A stretch of 55,280 nt of DNA from a virus. The DNA is taken from positions 1 through 55,280 of the IMG/VR virus record IMGVR_UViG_3300025687_000004; one strand, 5' to 3'. Under the pieces are notes generated by a model, which was not told where the DNA came from, did no database searches, and saw nothing but the letters and a program-made list of their open reading frames with translations. A program made the position numbers and the translations under genes. Shown here in pieces: positions 14,465 through 23,145 of this stretch (position 1 is its first letter; the number at the start of each line of letters is the position of its first letter).

Positions 14465-14473
14465 TGTTATAAT
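14465..14473 (+). promoter_or_regulatory. Extended -10 promoter of the capsid transcript
   Basis: TGTTATAAT, within TATGTTATAAT, lies 21 bp after the fibre-like gene stop and about 300 nt ahead of the capsid-region genes, so the transcript has a long leader. Confidence 0.65.
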
Positions 14474-14779
14474 GTATTTGTGGTAGTTGTTTTAACTTAT
14501 CATGATTCTTTCAAGGTTGGCTACAATTTTTGTTTCAAAGGTTGTAGCCATAAGTTCTACGAACTTTCAAATCGTATATTAGGTTTTTCTTTTGCCCCTT
14601 AAAAAGAAGCGTCAGACGAGACATAAAAACGTTGAATTTGGTTTTTAAAATCTCTCCATTAAAGATTTCTTCGTATAGCGGTTCTACGAACCCTTTAAAA
14701 TCGTATTTTTGGTTTCGAACACTCTCCTTAAAGATTCACAATATTTTTATTTAATAATTTTTATAATACGAGGAATATT
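14474..14779 (+). promoter_or_regulatory. Structured 300-nt leader of the capsid genes
   Basis: No gene is visible in this 335-nt intergenic region. It holds a hairpin with inner stem GGCTACAA/TTGTAGCC (14519-14526, 14542-14549) and outer stem AACTTAT/ATAAGTT (14494-14500, 14550-14556). Two copies of a motif similar to TAAATCGTATnTTnGGTTT lie at 14567-14586 and 14696-14715. In the second copy TCGTATT (14701-14707) is complementary to AATACGA (14765-14771), which overlaps the Shine-Dalgarno GAGGA of the gene at 14780. The same motif, again complementary to the start region, occurs in the leader at 24602-24754. A translation-control role is inferred. Confidence 0.5.
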
Positions 14780-15613
14780 ATGGCGTATGGCGTAAATGCT
14801 CCTTTTGGTTTAAGACCTATTTCATCTATAAACGGAGGTTCTTGGACCGAAAAGACAAATGAATATTTTATATATGCTGATGCTACTGGTACTACTACCT
14901 ATGAAATAAGTATATTTAATGGTGATCCGGTAGTATTTAATCCAACCAATGCTCAGGCAGGAACGATAGCTCGTTATCTACCAAATTATACAGATGGTAC
15001 ACCTTCTACATTCTCAGCATTACCAATCGTTGGTGTTTTTCAAAGCTGTGAATACATTAACACTACAGGTAATTTAGTATTGTCTCCCTATTGGCCAGCT
15101 AATACGCAGGTACAAGCAGGAAGCAAAATTAAAGCCTATGTACTAGATGATCCAAGCACTATTTTTGATGTGCAGGTTTCAACTTCTACAAACGCTAATG
15201 GTAATGCATTTGTATCAGATCCAGTGTTTCCAAATACTAATGGAGAAGCTAATCTAAATGGCTCTTTTGGTAGTAATTTTGCATTAAATATTGGTGGAGG
15301 TACAAACTTTGACACTGTGCAAGTAGGCGGTGTTGCTAATATTTATGCTAATAACCCAGCGGGTGGTGACACAAGAACTGGACAATCTGGTTTTTATCTT
15401 GATGTACAAACTAATACAGGCGGGGATGCAACGCACGATTACAACAAAACTACTGCAACTTTACCTTTAAAAGCTATTGGCTTTACTTTGAGTCCTAAAA
15501 ACAAGCCACGTTTAGTGGGGCAAACTATGGAAACTACTCCATTCTTAAATGTAAGAGTTTTAATTAATAACCACTATTACAAAGCTGGTACTCCAGGTAC
15601 TACACTTGCATAA
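14780..15613 (+). CDS. Capsid-associated structural protein (PFGLRP family)
   Basis: The 277-residue protein starts MAYGVNAPFGLRPISSI, a beginning I know from structural proteins placed next to the major capsid gene of Pelagibacter-type podophages. It is beta-rich, with many Gly/Asn/Thr turns and no membrane or signal segments. A decoration or minor capsid role is likely. It has a good ribosome-binding site (GAGGA) and follows the long structured leader. It is 23 nt upstream of the major capsid gene, so both share that leader. Confidence 0.75.
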   Translation: MAYGVNAPFGLRPISSINGGSWTEKTNEYFIYADATGTTTYEISIFNGDPVVFNPTNAQAGTIARYLPNYTDGTPSTFSALPIVGVFQSCEYINTTGNLVLSPYWPANTQVQAGSKIKAYVLDDPSTIFDVQVSTSTNANGNAFVSDPVFPNTNGEANLNGSFGSNFALNIGGGTNFDTVQVGGVANIYANNPAGGDTRTGQSGFYLDVQTNTGGDATHDYNKTTATLPLKAIGFTLSPKNKPRLVGQTMETTPFLNVRVLINNHYYKAGTPGTTLA

Positions 15614-15636
15614 ATAATTTAAGAGGTAAATAAACA

Positions 15637-16536
15637 ATGATTAATACCGGTCAAATTGCCGAATTGCTGCGCCCAGGATTAAAAGCAGTATTTGGTGAAT
15701 ATCCAACATATCCTGAACAATGGACTGAAATATTTAAAACATATAAGTCTGATAAATACCAAGAGATTGATGTAGAGATGAAATATCTTGGTGCTGCTGA
15801 TATCAAGCCAGAAGGTCAGCCTATTGCGTCTGATAGTATGGGGCAAAGAGTGATTACTAACTACATTCATAAAAGTGTAGGGCTGTCTTTTACTATTACA
15901 AAAGAAGCAGTAGAAGATAATTTGTATCAAACTCAGTTTCCACAACAAGCGGTATCTCTTAGAAACTCATTAAGGGTTACTAAAAACATACTTGGAGCTA
16001 ATATATTAAATAATGCATTTAATCCAGCATATCCTATTGGAGATGGTCAATCAGTATGTTCTACTAGTCACCCAATTGACGGAGGAGTATTTTCAAATCG
16101 TCTTGGGGATGATGCTGACTTTAGTGAGGCAGCAGTAGAGCGAGCAATTATAGATATACAAAAGTTTCCAATGCAATCAGGAATACTTGCTCAAACAATG
16201 GCTAAAAAATTGATTGTTCCTAGGGAATTACAATTTGAAGCATCAGTATTGCTAAATAGTCAGTTTAGAACTGGCACAGCGGACAACGATATTAACGCTA
16301 TATATCACAATGATTATATGCCAGATGGATATAGAGTAAATCAATATCTAACTGACCCAGCTGCTTGGTTTATTATTACTGATGCACCTGATGGAATGAA
16401 GCATTTCCAAAGAACTCCAGTACAAACTGATACGTATGTTGATTATCCAACTGACAACGTTATGGCTAAAGCGTCAGAGCGTTATTCTTTTGGTGTGTCA
16501 AATCCACGTGGGATTTTTGGTTCTGCTGGTGTTTAA
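15637..16536 (+). CDS. Major capsid protein
   Basis: The 299-residue protein matches HK97-fold capsid proteins of the Mu gpT-like type: LRPGLKAVFGEYPTYPEQWTEIF at the N-terminus, the E-loop region with VGLSFTITKEAVEDN, the P-domain helix EAAVERAIIDIQKF, and the C-terminal RYSFGVSNPRGIFG. AGAGG lies upstream of the start. Its place after scaffold and GroES-like protein supports the call. It is followed by a hairpin at 16540-16559 that may set mRNA stoichiometry. Confidence 0.88.
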   Translation: MINTGQIAELLRPGLKAVFGEYPTYPEQWTEIFKTYKSDKYQEIDVEMKYLGAADIKPEGQPIASDSMGQRVITNYIHKSVGLSFTITKEAVEDNLYQTQFPQQAVSLRNSLRVTKNILGANILNNAFNPAYPIGDGQSVCSTSHPIDGGVFSNRLGDDADFSEAAVERAIIDIQKFPMQSGILAQTMAKKLIVPRELQFEASVLLNSQFRTGTADNDINAIYHNDYMPDGYRVNQYLTDPAAWFIITDAPDGMKHFQRTPVQTDTYVDYPTDNVMAKASERYSFGVSNPRGIFGSAGV

Positions 16537-16539
16537 ACA

Positions 16540-16559
16540 TTAAGCAATTATTTGCTTAA
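16540..16559 (+). terminator. Hairpin after the capsid gene
   Basis: TTAAGCAA and TTGCTTAA form a perfect 8-bp stem with a TTAT loop 3 nt after the capsid stop, followed by an A/T-rich stretch. Partial termination or mRNA-end protection after the abundant capsid message is plausible. Confidence 0.45.
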
Positions 16560-16590
16560 ATTTATTATTAATTCAAGAGCGTTTATAATT

Positions 16591-17637
16591 ATGGACAATA
16601 CTTCTGGCACTTACAATTTTCAATCAGTTGAAGTAGAATTGTTAATTAGAGACGCTTTTGAACAGATAGGTGTATTGCCTGAATTTATCACTCCGCAAAA
16701 ATTAGAATCCGCAAGACGAAGCATTAATTTAATGCTTTTAGAATGGATGAATAAAACCACTAACCTATGGACTATTCAAAGTGAATTTTTATCTTTAAAT
16801 GAATTTCAGATCAAATATTCGTTAGAAAAATACGTACTGGATATTACTGAATTAAATTTAAGAACTTCTAATAGAGAGTTATCTGGAAATCCAGAGTCAA
16901 GCAATGGCGGAATAGCTTCAAATGCTTTTGATGGAAATAACGCTACAGCTTGCACTCAAAATGCACCTGATGGAAAAATTTCATATGATTATGGGGTAGG
17001 TAATACTCGAAAAATTACTTTTGTAGGTGTTACATCTAATAATAAAACAGAATACTCTCTCGTCATAGAATACTCTTTAAATAATGCAGATCCATGGGAA
17101 ATTTTAAAAACTATTCCTAAACAATTATATAAAAAAGGCAAGTTAGTTTGGTTTGATATAACAGCCCCAGTAAATGCACGAGCATATCGAATACGAGAAA
17201 CTGACGGAGCAATTTTAGATATTCAAGAGATATATTTTAATAATAATGTTTTAGATACTGTAATTAGCAGCGTTAGTAGAGATGAATATTTACAAATGCC
17301 TCAAAAAAATATTACAGGAAGGCCATCTATTTTTTATTTTGATCGTACAATTACCCCATCTTTGTACATCTGGCCAGCACCAACCCAATATTATAATGCA
17401 ATTGATTATTCTTATAAGAAGGCAATGCAAGATGTGGGTTTATATACCAACACTTTAGAAATACCAGCAAGATTTTATCCGGCTCTAGTAGCAGGACTTA
17501 GTTTTAAATTAGCATTAAAATTTAACAATCAAATTGCTGAAATGCTAAATCAAGAATACCAAAATATATTTAATCTTGCGACCATAGAAGACAGCGAAGA
17601 CGTTATTTTTAGCATAAATCAAGGATGGTCTTCATGA
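16591..17637 (+). CDS. Head-tail adaptor (P22 gp4-like) with inserted discoidin-like domain
   Basis: From ATG 16591 the product has 348 residues. Residues 1-75 (ELLIRDAFEQIGVL, RRSINLMLLEWMN) and about 225-348 (SRDEYLQMPQKNITGRPS, SLYIWPAP, PARFYPALVAGLSFKLAL) together form the adaptor pattern of P22 gp4-type proteins. Between them lies a beta-sandwich insertion (SNGGIASNAFDGNNAT, YDYGVGNTRKITFVGV, ARAYRIRET) typical of F5/8 type C, or discoidin-like, carbohydrate-binding domains. The adaptor joins portal to tail; the inserted lectin-like domain is unexpected there. The alternative start at 16552 lies in the hairpin region and is less likely. Confidence 0.75.
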   Translation: MDNTSGTYNFQSVEVELLIRDAFEQIGVLPEFITPQKLESARRSINLMLLEWMNKTTNLWTIQSEFLSLNEFQIKYSLEKYVLDITELNLRTSNRELSGNPESSNGGIASNAFDGNNATACTQNAPDGKISYDYGVGNTRKITFVGVTSNNKTEYSLVIEYSLNNADPWEILKTIPKQLYKKGKLVWFDITAPVNARAYRIRETDGAILDIQEIYFNNNVLDTVISSVSRDEYLQMPQKNITGRPSIFYFDRTITPSLYIWPAPTQYYNAIDYSYKKAMQDVGLYTNTLEIPARFYPALVAGLSFKLALKFNNQIAEMLNQEYQNIFNLATIEDSEDVIFSINQGWSS

Positions 17638-17972
17638 GTTGGATACAAAGATGGAAAAGTAAATACGTAAAAGTAAATCCAAAAAACCCTAATGGACTTG
17701 GCGTATGCGATCGCAGTGGTTTTGTTTTTAATCATAAAGATTTAGTAAAACAAATGGAGTGGAGAGGGAATAATCTAGTGTGGACTGGACTTATGGTTGG
17801 CCCTCCTTTTTTAGATAAACCTTCAGAGCAAAACAGACCGCCTATTGTAAAAGACGATCCCAAAACTCTTAAAAATCCTAGATTGCCAAAGGATTATATT
17901 TCACCTGATAGCAATCCTGCACCTAATAACAAAGAGCTTACTTTTAAATTAAATAAAGTAAGGTGGAATTAA
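17634..17972 (+). CDS. Conserved small phage structural protein
   Basis: The 112-residue protein is coupled to the adaptor gene (ATGA overlap at 17634). It has a CDRSGFVFNHKDLVKQMEWR block followed by WTGLMVGPPFLDKP and QNRPP. The single CDRSG and Arg/Trp-rich core recur in small proteins next to the neck genes of podophages. No metal-binding set is complete. The function is unknown, probably virion-associated. Confidence 0.75.
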   Translation: MSWIQRWKSKYVKVNPKNPNGLGVCDRSGFVFNHKDLVKQMEWRGNNLVWTGLMVGPPFLDKPSEQNRPPIVKDDPKTLKNPRLPKDYISPDSNPAPNNKELTFKLNKVRWN

Positions 17973-17987
17973 AACAGGAGGTCTATT

Positions 17988-19148
17988 GTGTACGATCCAA
18001 ATACATTACGAATATTATCTTTAGATGGTGGAGGTATGCGGGGTTATGTATCCACGAATTTTTTAAAATCCTTTGTAGATTTATGGGGAATAAATCCAAA
18101 CGAACTATGGAAATATTTTGATGTGATTGCTGGTAGTTCTATTGGGGGTATTTTAGCATTATCTTTGTCTTATGGCAAAAGTCCCGAGGAGCTACTACCA
18201 TTTTTTACTCAAAATGGACCATGGATTTTTACAACAAGTACAACTACTCCTTCGGTTACACCTTCTACTTTGACAAAAATTAACACCATTGTTGGGGGTC
18301 CGTTAAGTAGCCCTACTTTTTACCCTGGAGATACCAATGGTATTGGCACAAAAAGGTTAAAAAGCGACCTAGATACAGAGTTCGGCGCAAGCAAAATGAC
18401 CGATCTTAAAACAACCACTCTAATTACTTCTTTTGAAAAAAACGATGTAGACCCTGATTATGGCATTACGACTAATACACCCGTATATTTTTCTAATAGC
18501 AAGATTGTACCAAGTTTAATAGGACAAGACTTTAATATTACGGACGTTGCAATGGCAACAAGTGCTGCACCTTTGTATTTCCCATCGTGGGCTATAGGTA
18601 CTGATTTATATATAGATGGCGGTATTATTCAAAACAACCCTGCAAGCCTTGCTTTAAGCATTGCAAAAGCAAAAAAACCAGCTGCAAATCGTTATTGCGT
18701 TCTTTCTGTTGGAACTGGTCTTGGTGATGTGGGATTTCCTCCTGAGCAAGAAGTAAGACGCAGAGTAAGACAAGAAGTGCAAGAGCTGCGTAAAGATCGT
18801 AAAGCATTTGCAGATAAATGGCGTTTAAGCAGCAAACAACTGAAAGAATTAGAAGATTTAAGTAATAATGTACAAGCATTAGAGGGAGGATATTTAATTA
18901 TTTATTTGTTAGGAGTTTCTACTACCGGTCCTCAAGAAGTTGCTGCAAAAGAGCTTTTTATACGAAGTAATTACACGCTAGAGAATTTGTATTACTACAG
19001 GATGCAATATTATTTTGAACCAAGCCAATACACAGAATTTGATAACTCTACACCCGAAATATTAGATTATTATCGCACTTCAAGTTTGGAGTATTTTAAT
19101 AACGACATAGACAATATATCAACTTTTATAGGACATTTAACCGCATGA
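17988..19148 (+). CDS. Patatin-like phospholipase
   Basis: The 386-residue protein starts at GTG 17988, with AGGAGGT upstream. It has every core element of a patatin phospholipase: the oxyanion-hole loop SLDGGGMRGY (residues 11-20), the nucleophile elbow GSSIG with Ser51, and the catalytic Asp210 in YIDGG. No signal peptide or membrane segment is present. Patatins hydrolyse acyl chains of membrane phospholipids; in Rickettsia Pat1/Pat2 act on host membranes. Here the gene is embedded between neck and tail-fibre genes and overlaps the next start by an ATGA junction. It may be carried in the virion, used for lysis or release, or secreted; which is not shown. Confidence 0.9.
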   Translation: MYDPNTLRILSLDGGGMRGYVSTNFLKSFVDLWGINPNELWKYFDVIAGSSIGGILALSLSYGKSPEELLPFFTQNGPWIFTTSTTTPSVTPSTLTKINTIVGGPLSSPTFYPGDTNGIGTKRLKSDLDTEFGASKMTDLKTTTLITSFEKNDVDPDYGITTNTPVYFSNSKIVPSLIGQDFNITDVAMATSAAPLYFPSWAIGTDLYIDGGIIQNNPASLALSIAKAKKPAANRYCVLSVGTGLGDVGFPPEQEVRRRVRQEVQELRKDRKAFADKWRLSSKQLKELEDLSNNVQALEGGYLIIYLLGVSTTGPQEVAAKELFIRSNYTLENLYYYRMQYYFEPSQYTEFDNSTPEILDYYRTSSLEYFNNDIDNISTFIGHLTA

Positions 19149-21043
19149 ATTTTGATATTTTGCATAATTTTATATCGCCAGTAACAGGAAGAGTTTTATG
19201 CGACCCTGACTATATTTTAGTAGGTAGTAGAAATGGTATTGCCATTCCCTCTCCTACACTGATCGACATAAGATTAGATTTGATAGATATCAGAAAAGAG
19301 ATAGATGATTTAGAAGCAATAAATCAAAGAGTTGGTTTTATTATTAGCGAGCCGGACGCAGATTTGCCAAAAGCTCAAGCATTAAGTGTGCTGAATGATG
19401 GTTTTATGTATAATACAAATGGTGTAGTTAGTACAACAAATGTATTGCCTTTGCCAAGTTTGTCATCTGAACATTTGTGGATTGGAGATGTTAATAACTC
19501 ACCTGTTCAATTGCCTAATATTAAAATTAACAATCTACCGGGCCTAACTCAAAACAAAATATGGAAAGGTGATGCTCAAGGCAGACCCGTTGAAGTTGAT
19601 GTCAATAGTATTGAGAACTTACCAGACTTAGCTAGCAATAATTTATGGATAGGTGATACAAGTAATAGGCCAGTTGCAAACGCTACAATTAATATTAATA
19701 ATTTACCAAGTCTTGGATTAACTAGCGTTCCTTCTGCTACGGGTTTTGTTGGGAAAATATGGGAAGGCACATCGTCAGGCAGACCTAAAGAATCTAGCGC
19801 ACTTGCTACAACGATTGCAGATTTAACATCTCTAAACGCTAAAATTTCAAATGCTAAATTTGTAATGAATAGTGGTTCTATCCTTTCTTTTCCTGGCTCA
19901 CAGTTTTTAAATGACTTAACGGCTGGAGCTTTGGTTCAAACAAGCAGTGCTGGCGATGGTCAATTAAAGAGTGTTGTAATTAACCAAAACCAAGTATTAA
20001 TGGGTGGTGCTAATAATACCCCAGAATCAAGAGCAAGAATAGGTATAGATAATTTACCTACCCTAACTCAAAACAACTTATGGCTAGGTGATGCAAATAG
20101 TAATCCTGTAGCAAAAAGCACAATAAACTTGAGCAACCTCCCCGCTTTATCTAGCAACAAAATATGGAAAGGTGATGCTCAAGGTAGGCCCGTTGAAGTT
20201 GATGTTAATAGTATTGAAAATTTGCCAGACTTAGCTAGCAATAATTTATGGATAGGTGATGCAAATAATAGACCAATAGCAAACGCTACAATAGATATTA
20301 ATAATTTACCAAGTCTTACTCAAGATAAAATATGGAAAGGTGATGCTCAAGGTAGACCTGTTGAAACTAATTTTGACGTAGCTCCAGATGATGCAGCATA
20401 TATATTAAAAGAACCTAATGCTAACCTTTCAAATGCTCAAGTTTTAAGTGAGCTCGGTACTGGAATGGCAAAAATAGTTGCAGGTGGAGCATTTGCTATC
20501 GCTATTCCTGATGAAGACTACGCAACTGTTGAAACATTAAATCAAATCAAAGCAGAATGTGAAGAGTTTAGAAATCAAGCTGAACAAGCTTCTACAGAAG
20601 CAGAACAGTCAGCAAATGACGCCTCTTTATCGGCCAATAGCGCATCTGCATCTGCTACTGAGGCTGCTGCATCTGCCTCTAGCGCTACTGCTTCTTCTGC
20701 TGCTGCTGCCGCTTCTGCTGCTGCTGCTGCCGCTTCTGCTACTGCTGCTGCCGCTTCTGCTACTGCTGCTGGTAATTCAGCGGATAATGCATCTGATTCA
20801 GCTAACGATGCTGCTGCTTCTGCCAGTGAAGCACAATCTTATTTAAATGAGTTATTAACAACAGGCATAACTATTACAGGAGATGTAGAAGGCGGAGGAG
20901 TTTTAAACGAGCCAATTGAGGTTACATTTAAAGAAAATCCAGTGTTTACCGGTAATGGTTCAATGACAATACCAGTAGGAACTACTGCAGAACGTCCAAT
21001 TAATCCAGTTATTGGGATGACTCGGATAAATACTAGTTTTTAA
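19145..21043 (+). CDS. Tail fibre with nine W-x-GD repeats and Ala-rich coiled coil
   Basis: The 632-residue protein has an N-terminal attachment part (about 1-95) and nine imperfect repeats of the type LWIGDxxNRPV (residues about 115-420). An Ala/Ser coiled coil follows (about 490-570), typical of trimeric fibres. The C-terminal TIPVGTTAERPINPVIGMTRINT block usually continues directly into a YDGTQW module in other fibres. Here the frame stops, a promoter follows, and the YDGTQW module starts the next gene. Two 162-bp near-identical DNA repeats lie inside (19553-19714, 20156-20317). The gene is coupled to the patatin by ATGA. Confidence 0.85.
   Translation: MNFDILHNFISPVTGRVLCDPDYILVGSRNGIAIPSPTLIDIRLDLIDIRKEIDDLEAINQRVGFIISEPDADLPKAQALSVLNDGFMYNTNGVVSTTNVLPLPSLSSEHLWIGDVNNSPVQLPNIKINNLPGLTQNKIWKGDAQGRPVEVDVNSIENLPDLASNNLWIGDTSNRPVANATININNLPSLGLTSVPSATGFVGKIWEGTSSGRPKESSALATTIADLTSLNAKISNAKFVMNSGSILSFPGSQFLNDLTAGALVQTSSAGDGQLKSVVINQNQVLMGGANNTPESRARIGIDNLPTLTQNNLWLGDANSNPVAKSTINLSNLPALSSNKIWKGDAQGRPVEVDVNSIENLPDLASNNLWIGDANNRPIANATIDINNLPSLTQDKIWKGDAQGRPVETNFDVAPDDAAYILKEPNANLSNAQVLSELGTGMAKIVAGGAFAIAIPDEDYATVETLNQIKAECEEFRNQAEQASTEAEQSANDASLSANSASASATEAAASASSATASSAAAAASAAAAAASATAAAASATAAGNSADNASDSANDAAASASEAQSYLNELLTTGITITGDVEGGGVLNEPIEVTFKENPVFTGNGSMTIPVGTTAERPINPVIGMTRINTSF
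19553..19714 (+). repeat. Fibre-internal direct repeat, copy 1
   Basis: This 162-bp stretch is repeated with few changes at 20156-20317 in the same frame. It encodes one WKGDAQGRPVEVD unit plus one LWIGDxxNRP unit. Recombination between the copies would delete or add 603 bp in frame. Confidence 0.85.
20156..20317 (+). repeat. Fibre-internal direct repeat, copy 2
   Basis: This is the second copy of the 162-bp repeat at 19553-19714, the same length and frame, with scattered mostly third-position differences. This suggests duplication followed by drift under selection for the protein. Confidence 0.85.
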
Positions 21044-21046
21044 ATA

Positions 21047-21055
21047 TGTTATAAT
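21047..21055 (+). promoter_or_regulatory. Extended -10 promoter between fibre modules
   Basis: TGTTATAAT, within TATGTTATAAT, lies directly after the stop of the first fibre gene and 19 nt before the next start. AAAGGA follows as ribosome-binding site. Confidence 0.65.
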
Positions 21056-21073
21056 AAAAAAAAGGATAAAAAT

Positions 21074-21499
21074 ATGGCTAGACAAGAATATTACGATGGT
21101 ACGCAATGGATTGTAAACGGAGACGGAACAGTCAAATCCATAACAGCGGGAACAGGTCTTGATGGTGGTACTATTACAGAATCAGGTACTATATCTATAG
21201 CAAACACAACAGTAGTTGCTGGCGATTATGAATACGCCTCTATTACAGTAAATGACCAAGGACAAATCACATCAGCAACAAATGGCGTAGCTCCTGTTAC
21301 TGTAATTAATGGTACACCTAATCAAGTTGACGTGGTTACAGATGTAAATGGTTCAACTATTTCTTTATCCTCTACTATTGAATGCCCTGGAGATATAGCA
21401 GTTAGTAATGGACAATTGACAATACCGGTAGGGACTACTGCCGAGCGTCCAGCAAACCCGGTTATTGGAATGATTAGAATCAACACGGATTTAAATTAA
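21074..21499 (+). CDS. Fibre module protein with YDGTQW start and TAERP end
   Basis: The 141-residue protein begins ARQEYYDGTQW, the module that normally follows GMxRxNT inside one long fibre, and ends with its own IPVGTTAERPANPVIGMIRINT. It therefore looks like one fibre segment expressed as a separate polypeptide. Between the ends lies a Gly/Thr-rich beta region (VKSITAGTGLDGGTI). It overlaps the next gene by an ATGA-like junction at 21499. It probably assembles on the fibre ends of its neighbours, by inference. Confidence 0.75.
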   Translation: MARQEYYDGTQWIVNGDGTVKSITAGTGLDGGTITESGTISIANTTVVAGDYEYASITVNDQGQITSATNGVAPVTVINGTPNQVDVVTDVNGSTISLSSTIECPGDIAVSNGQLTIPVGTTAERPANPVIGMIRINTDLN

Positions 21500-23145
21500 T
21501 GACAAAGCCAGAATATTTTGACGGAACAGAATGGAAAAGTTTTTGTAGCGAAGGTGCGCCTGTTAATATTGAAAACGCCACAAGCTCACCTTTTCCAATT
21601 ACTGGTTCATTAATAGTATCAGAAGGTTCTATTAATGTTGATCTAGGGCCGGAATTAGACGCTTTAGCTGTTTTTAATCAAAATGGATTAGTTACTAGAA
21701 CAGGAGATGGTACTTACGCTGGTCGAGAGTTAATAGCTGGAAATGGAATTGAAATAGAAAATGGCAACGGAGTTAATGGAAATCCTATAATTTCTGCTAT
21801 TGTCTTGCCAGACCCTTTTATTAATGACTTACCTATTAATGGTAATTTAGATTTAGAGAGCTTTGATTTAATTACTACTGGAGATGTTAGCGTTCAAAAT
21901 GGTGCTTTTATTGGCAATAATTTGAGGGCTTATGATACAAATAGCATTTTTGTAAATAGTTCTTTTGATATGCAGGGTAAAGGTATTAGTAATCTTTTAA
22001 CTCCTACAAATCCAAATGACGCAGCAACAAAAAATTATGTTGATACAGTAATCAACTCACCTTTTATTAATGACTTACCTATTAATGGTAATTTAGATTT
22101 AGAGAGCTTTGATTTAATTACTACTGGAGATGTTAACGCTCAAAATGTTAACGCTCAAAATGTTATTACACAATTTATTACAGCATCCAATACAAGCTTA
22201 GGCGTGGTGTTTTCCTCTAAGGTGCAGATGCAAAATAATCCTATCTTTGGGCTACCTTTTTTAATTGTTGATGGTGATATTGATTGTAGAGAAAATTCAT
22301 TTATTGGTAACAACCTTTCAACTTATGATTCACTTAATTTAGCCATAGGAAGTAATTTAGATTTACAAGGTAACAGAATTTTATCGCTTCCGTCCCCTGA
22401 TTTTGATGATGAACCAGCAACAAAAGAATACGTGGATAATCTTGCTTCTTGGTTCGTCACTGAAATTGGTCAAACTTTTCTAACGCAACCCATTACAGTA
22501 ACTAGTTCATTTGATGTACAAAGTAATGTGAGCGTAGTTAATGGGGCTATATCATGCTTAGAAGGTGATATTAACTGCGGAGAAAATACGTTTATTGGTA
22601 ATAATATTGCAGCATATAATTCGCCTAGCATAACAACAGGAAGTAATCTAGATTTACAAGGCAATAGAATTTTATCACTTCCACTCCCTGTTAATCTTAA
22701 TGAACCAGCAACAAAAGAGTATGTAGATAATTTAGTTTCTAACGACAATATTCAGCTTTCTGTAGTAGAAATTTCTAGCTCTCAAATACTTGATTTAGAC
22801 AATCATCCAGTATCGTTAGTTGAGTGTCCTCTAGGATGCGCAATCCTTCCCCACAACGTAGTAACCGTATACATACCTGGAACTCAAGAATATGACGATG
22901 ATGATTTAGATATTAACATTGCTATTGGTAGCGTTAGATTTGGTACAGTAGACTCAAAGCTATTTCAAGAAGATTGCCCCGCTCTTGATATACTAAACCT
23001 CAAAGACATCAAAGTAGTACCAAATAAAAATGTTATTAATAAAGATTTAATTATTTACAATAAAGATTCGGGTTTATGTAGTGGCAATGGAACTTTAAAA
23101 ATTTTCACTTGGTATTCAACACTTTATTTAGGAGATATTACATGA
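21499..23145 (+). CDS. Tail fibre / receptor-binding candidate
   Basis: The 548-residue protein begins TKPEYFDGTEWKSF, again the module usually found inside longer fibres. The shaft has repeated blocks INDLPINGNLDLESFDL (twice) and ENxFIGNNxxxYxS with SNLDLQGNRILSLP followed by PATKEYVDNL (three to four times), a pattern of trimeric beta-helical fibre shafts. The last 130 residues change character (CPLGCAILPHNVVTVYI) and may be the receptor-binding tip. A 76-bp direct DNA repeat lies inside (21814-21889, 22060-22135). The following gene starts in its stop codon. Confidence 0.8.
   Translation: MTKPEYFDGTEWKSFCSEGAPVNIENATSSPFPITGSLIVSEGSINVDLGPELDALAVFNQNGLVTRTGDGTYAGRELIAGNGIEIENGNGVNGNPIISAIVLPDPFINDLPINGNLDLESFDLITTGDVSVQNGAFIGNNLRAYDTNSIFVNSSFDMQGKGISNLLTPTNPNDAATKNYVDTVINSPFINDLPINGNLDLESFDLITTGDVNAQNVNAQNVITQFITASNTSLGVVFSSKVQMQNNPIFGLPFLIVDGDIDCRENSFIGNNLSTYDSLNLAIGSNLDLQGNRILSLPSPDFDDEPATKEYVDNLASWFVTEIGQTFLTQPITVTSSFDVQSNVSVVNGAISCLEGDINCGENTFIGNNIAAYNSPSITTGSNLDLQGNRILSLPLPVNLNEPATKEYVDNLVSNDNIQLSVVEISSSQILDLDNHPVSLVECPLGCAILPHNVVTVYIPGTQEYDDDDLDINIAIGSVRFGTVDSKLFQEDCPALDILNLKDIKVVPNKNVINKDLIIYNKDSGLCSGNGTLKIFTWYSTLYLGDIT
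21814..21889 (+). repeat. Fibre-internal direct repeat pair, copy 1 (copy 2 at 22060-22135)
   Basis: The two 76-bp copies are nearly identical and in the same frame. They encode the PFINDLPINGNLDLESFD unit. Recombination would change the shaft by 82 codons. Confidence 0.85.

Noticed and set aside
20559-20846. Leucine-rich 95-residue frame resembling a membrane protein
   Set aside because: It is the out-of-frame reading of the Ala/Ser coiled coil of the fibre gene (GCT repeats give Leu), with no start signals.
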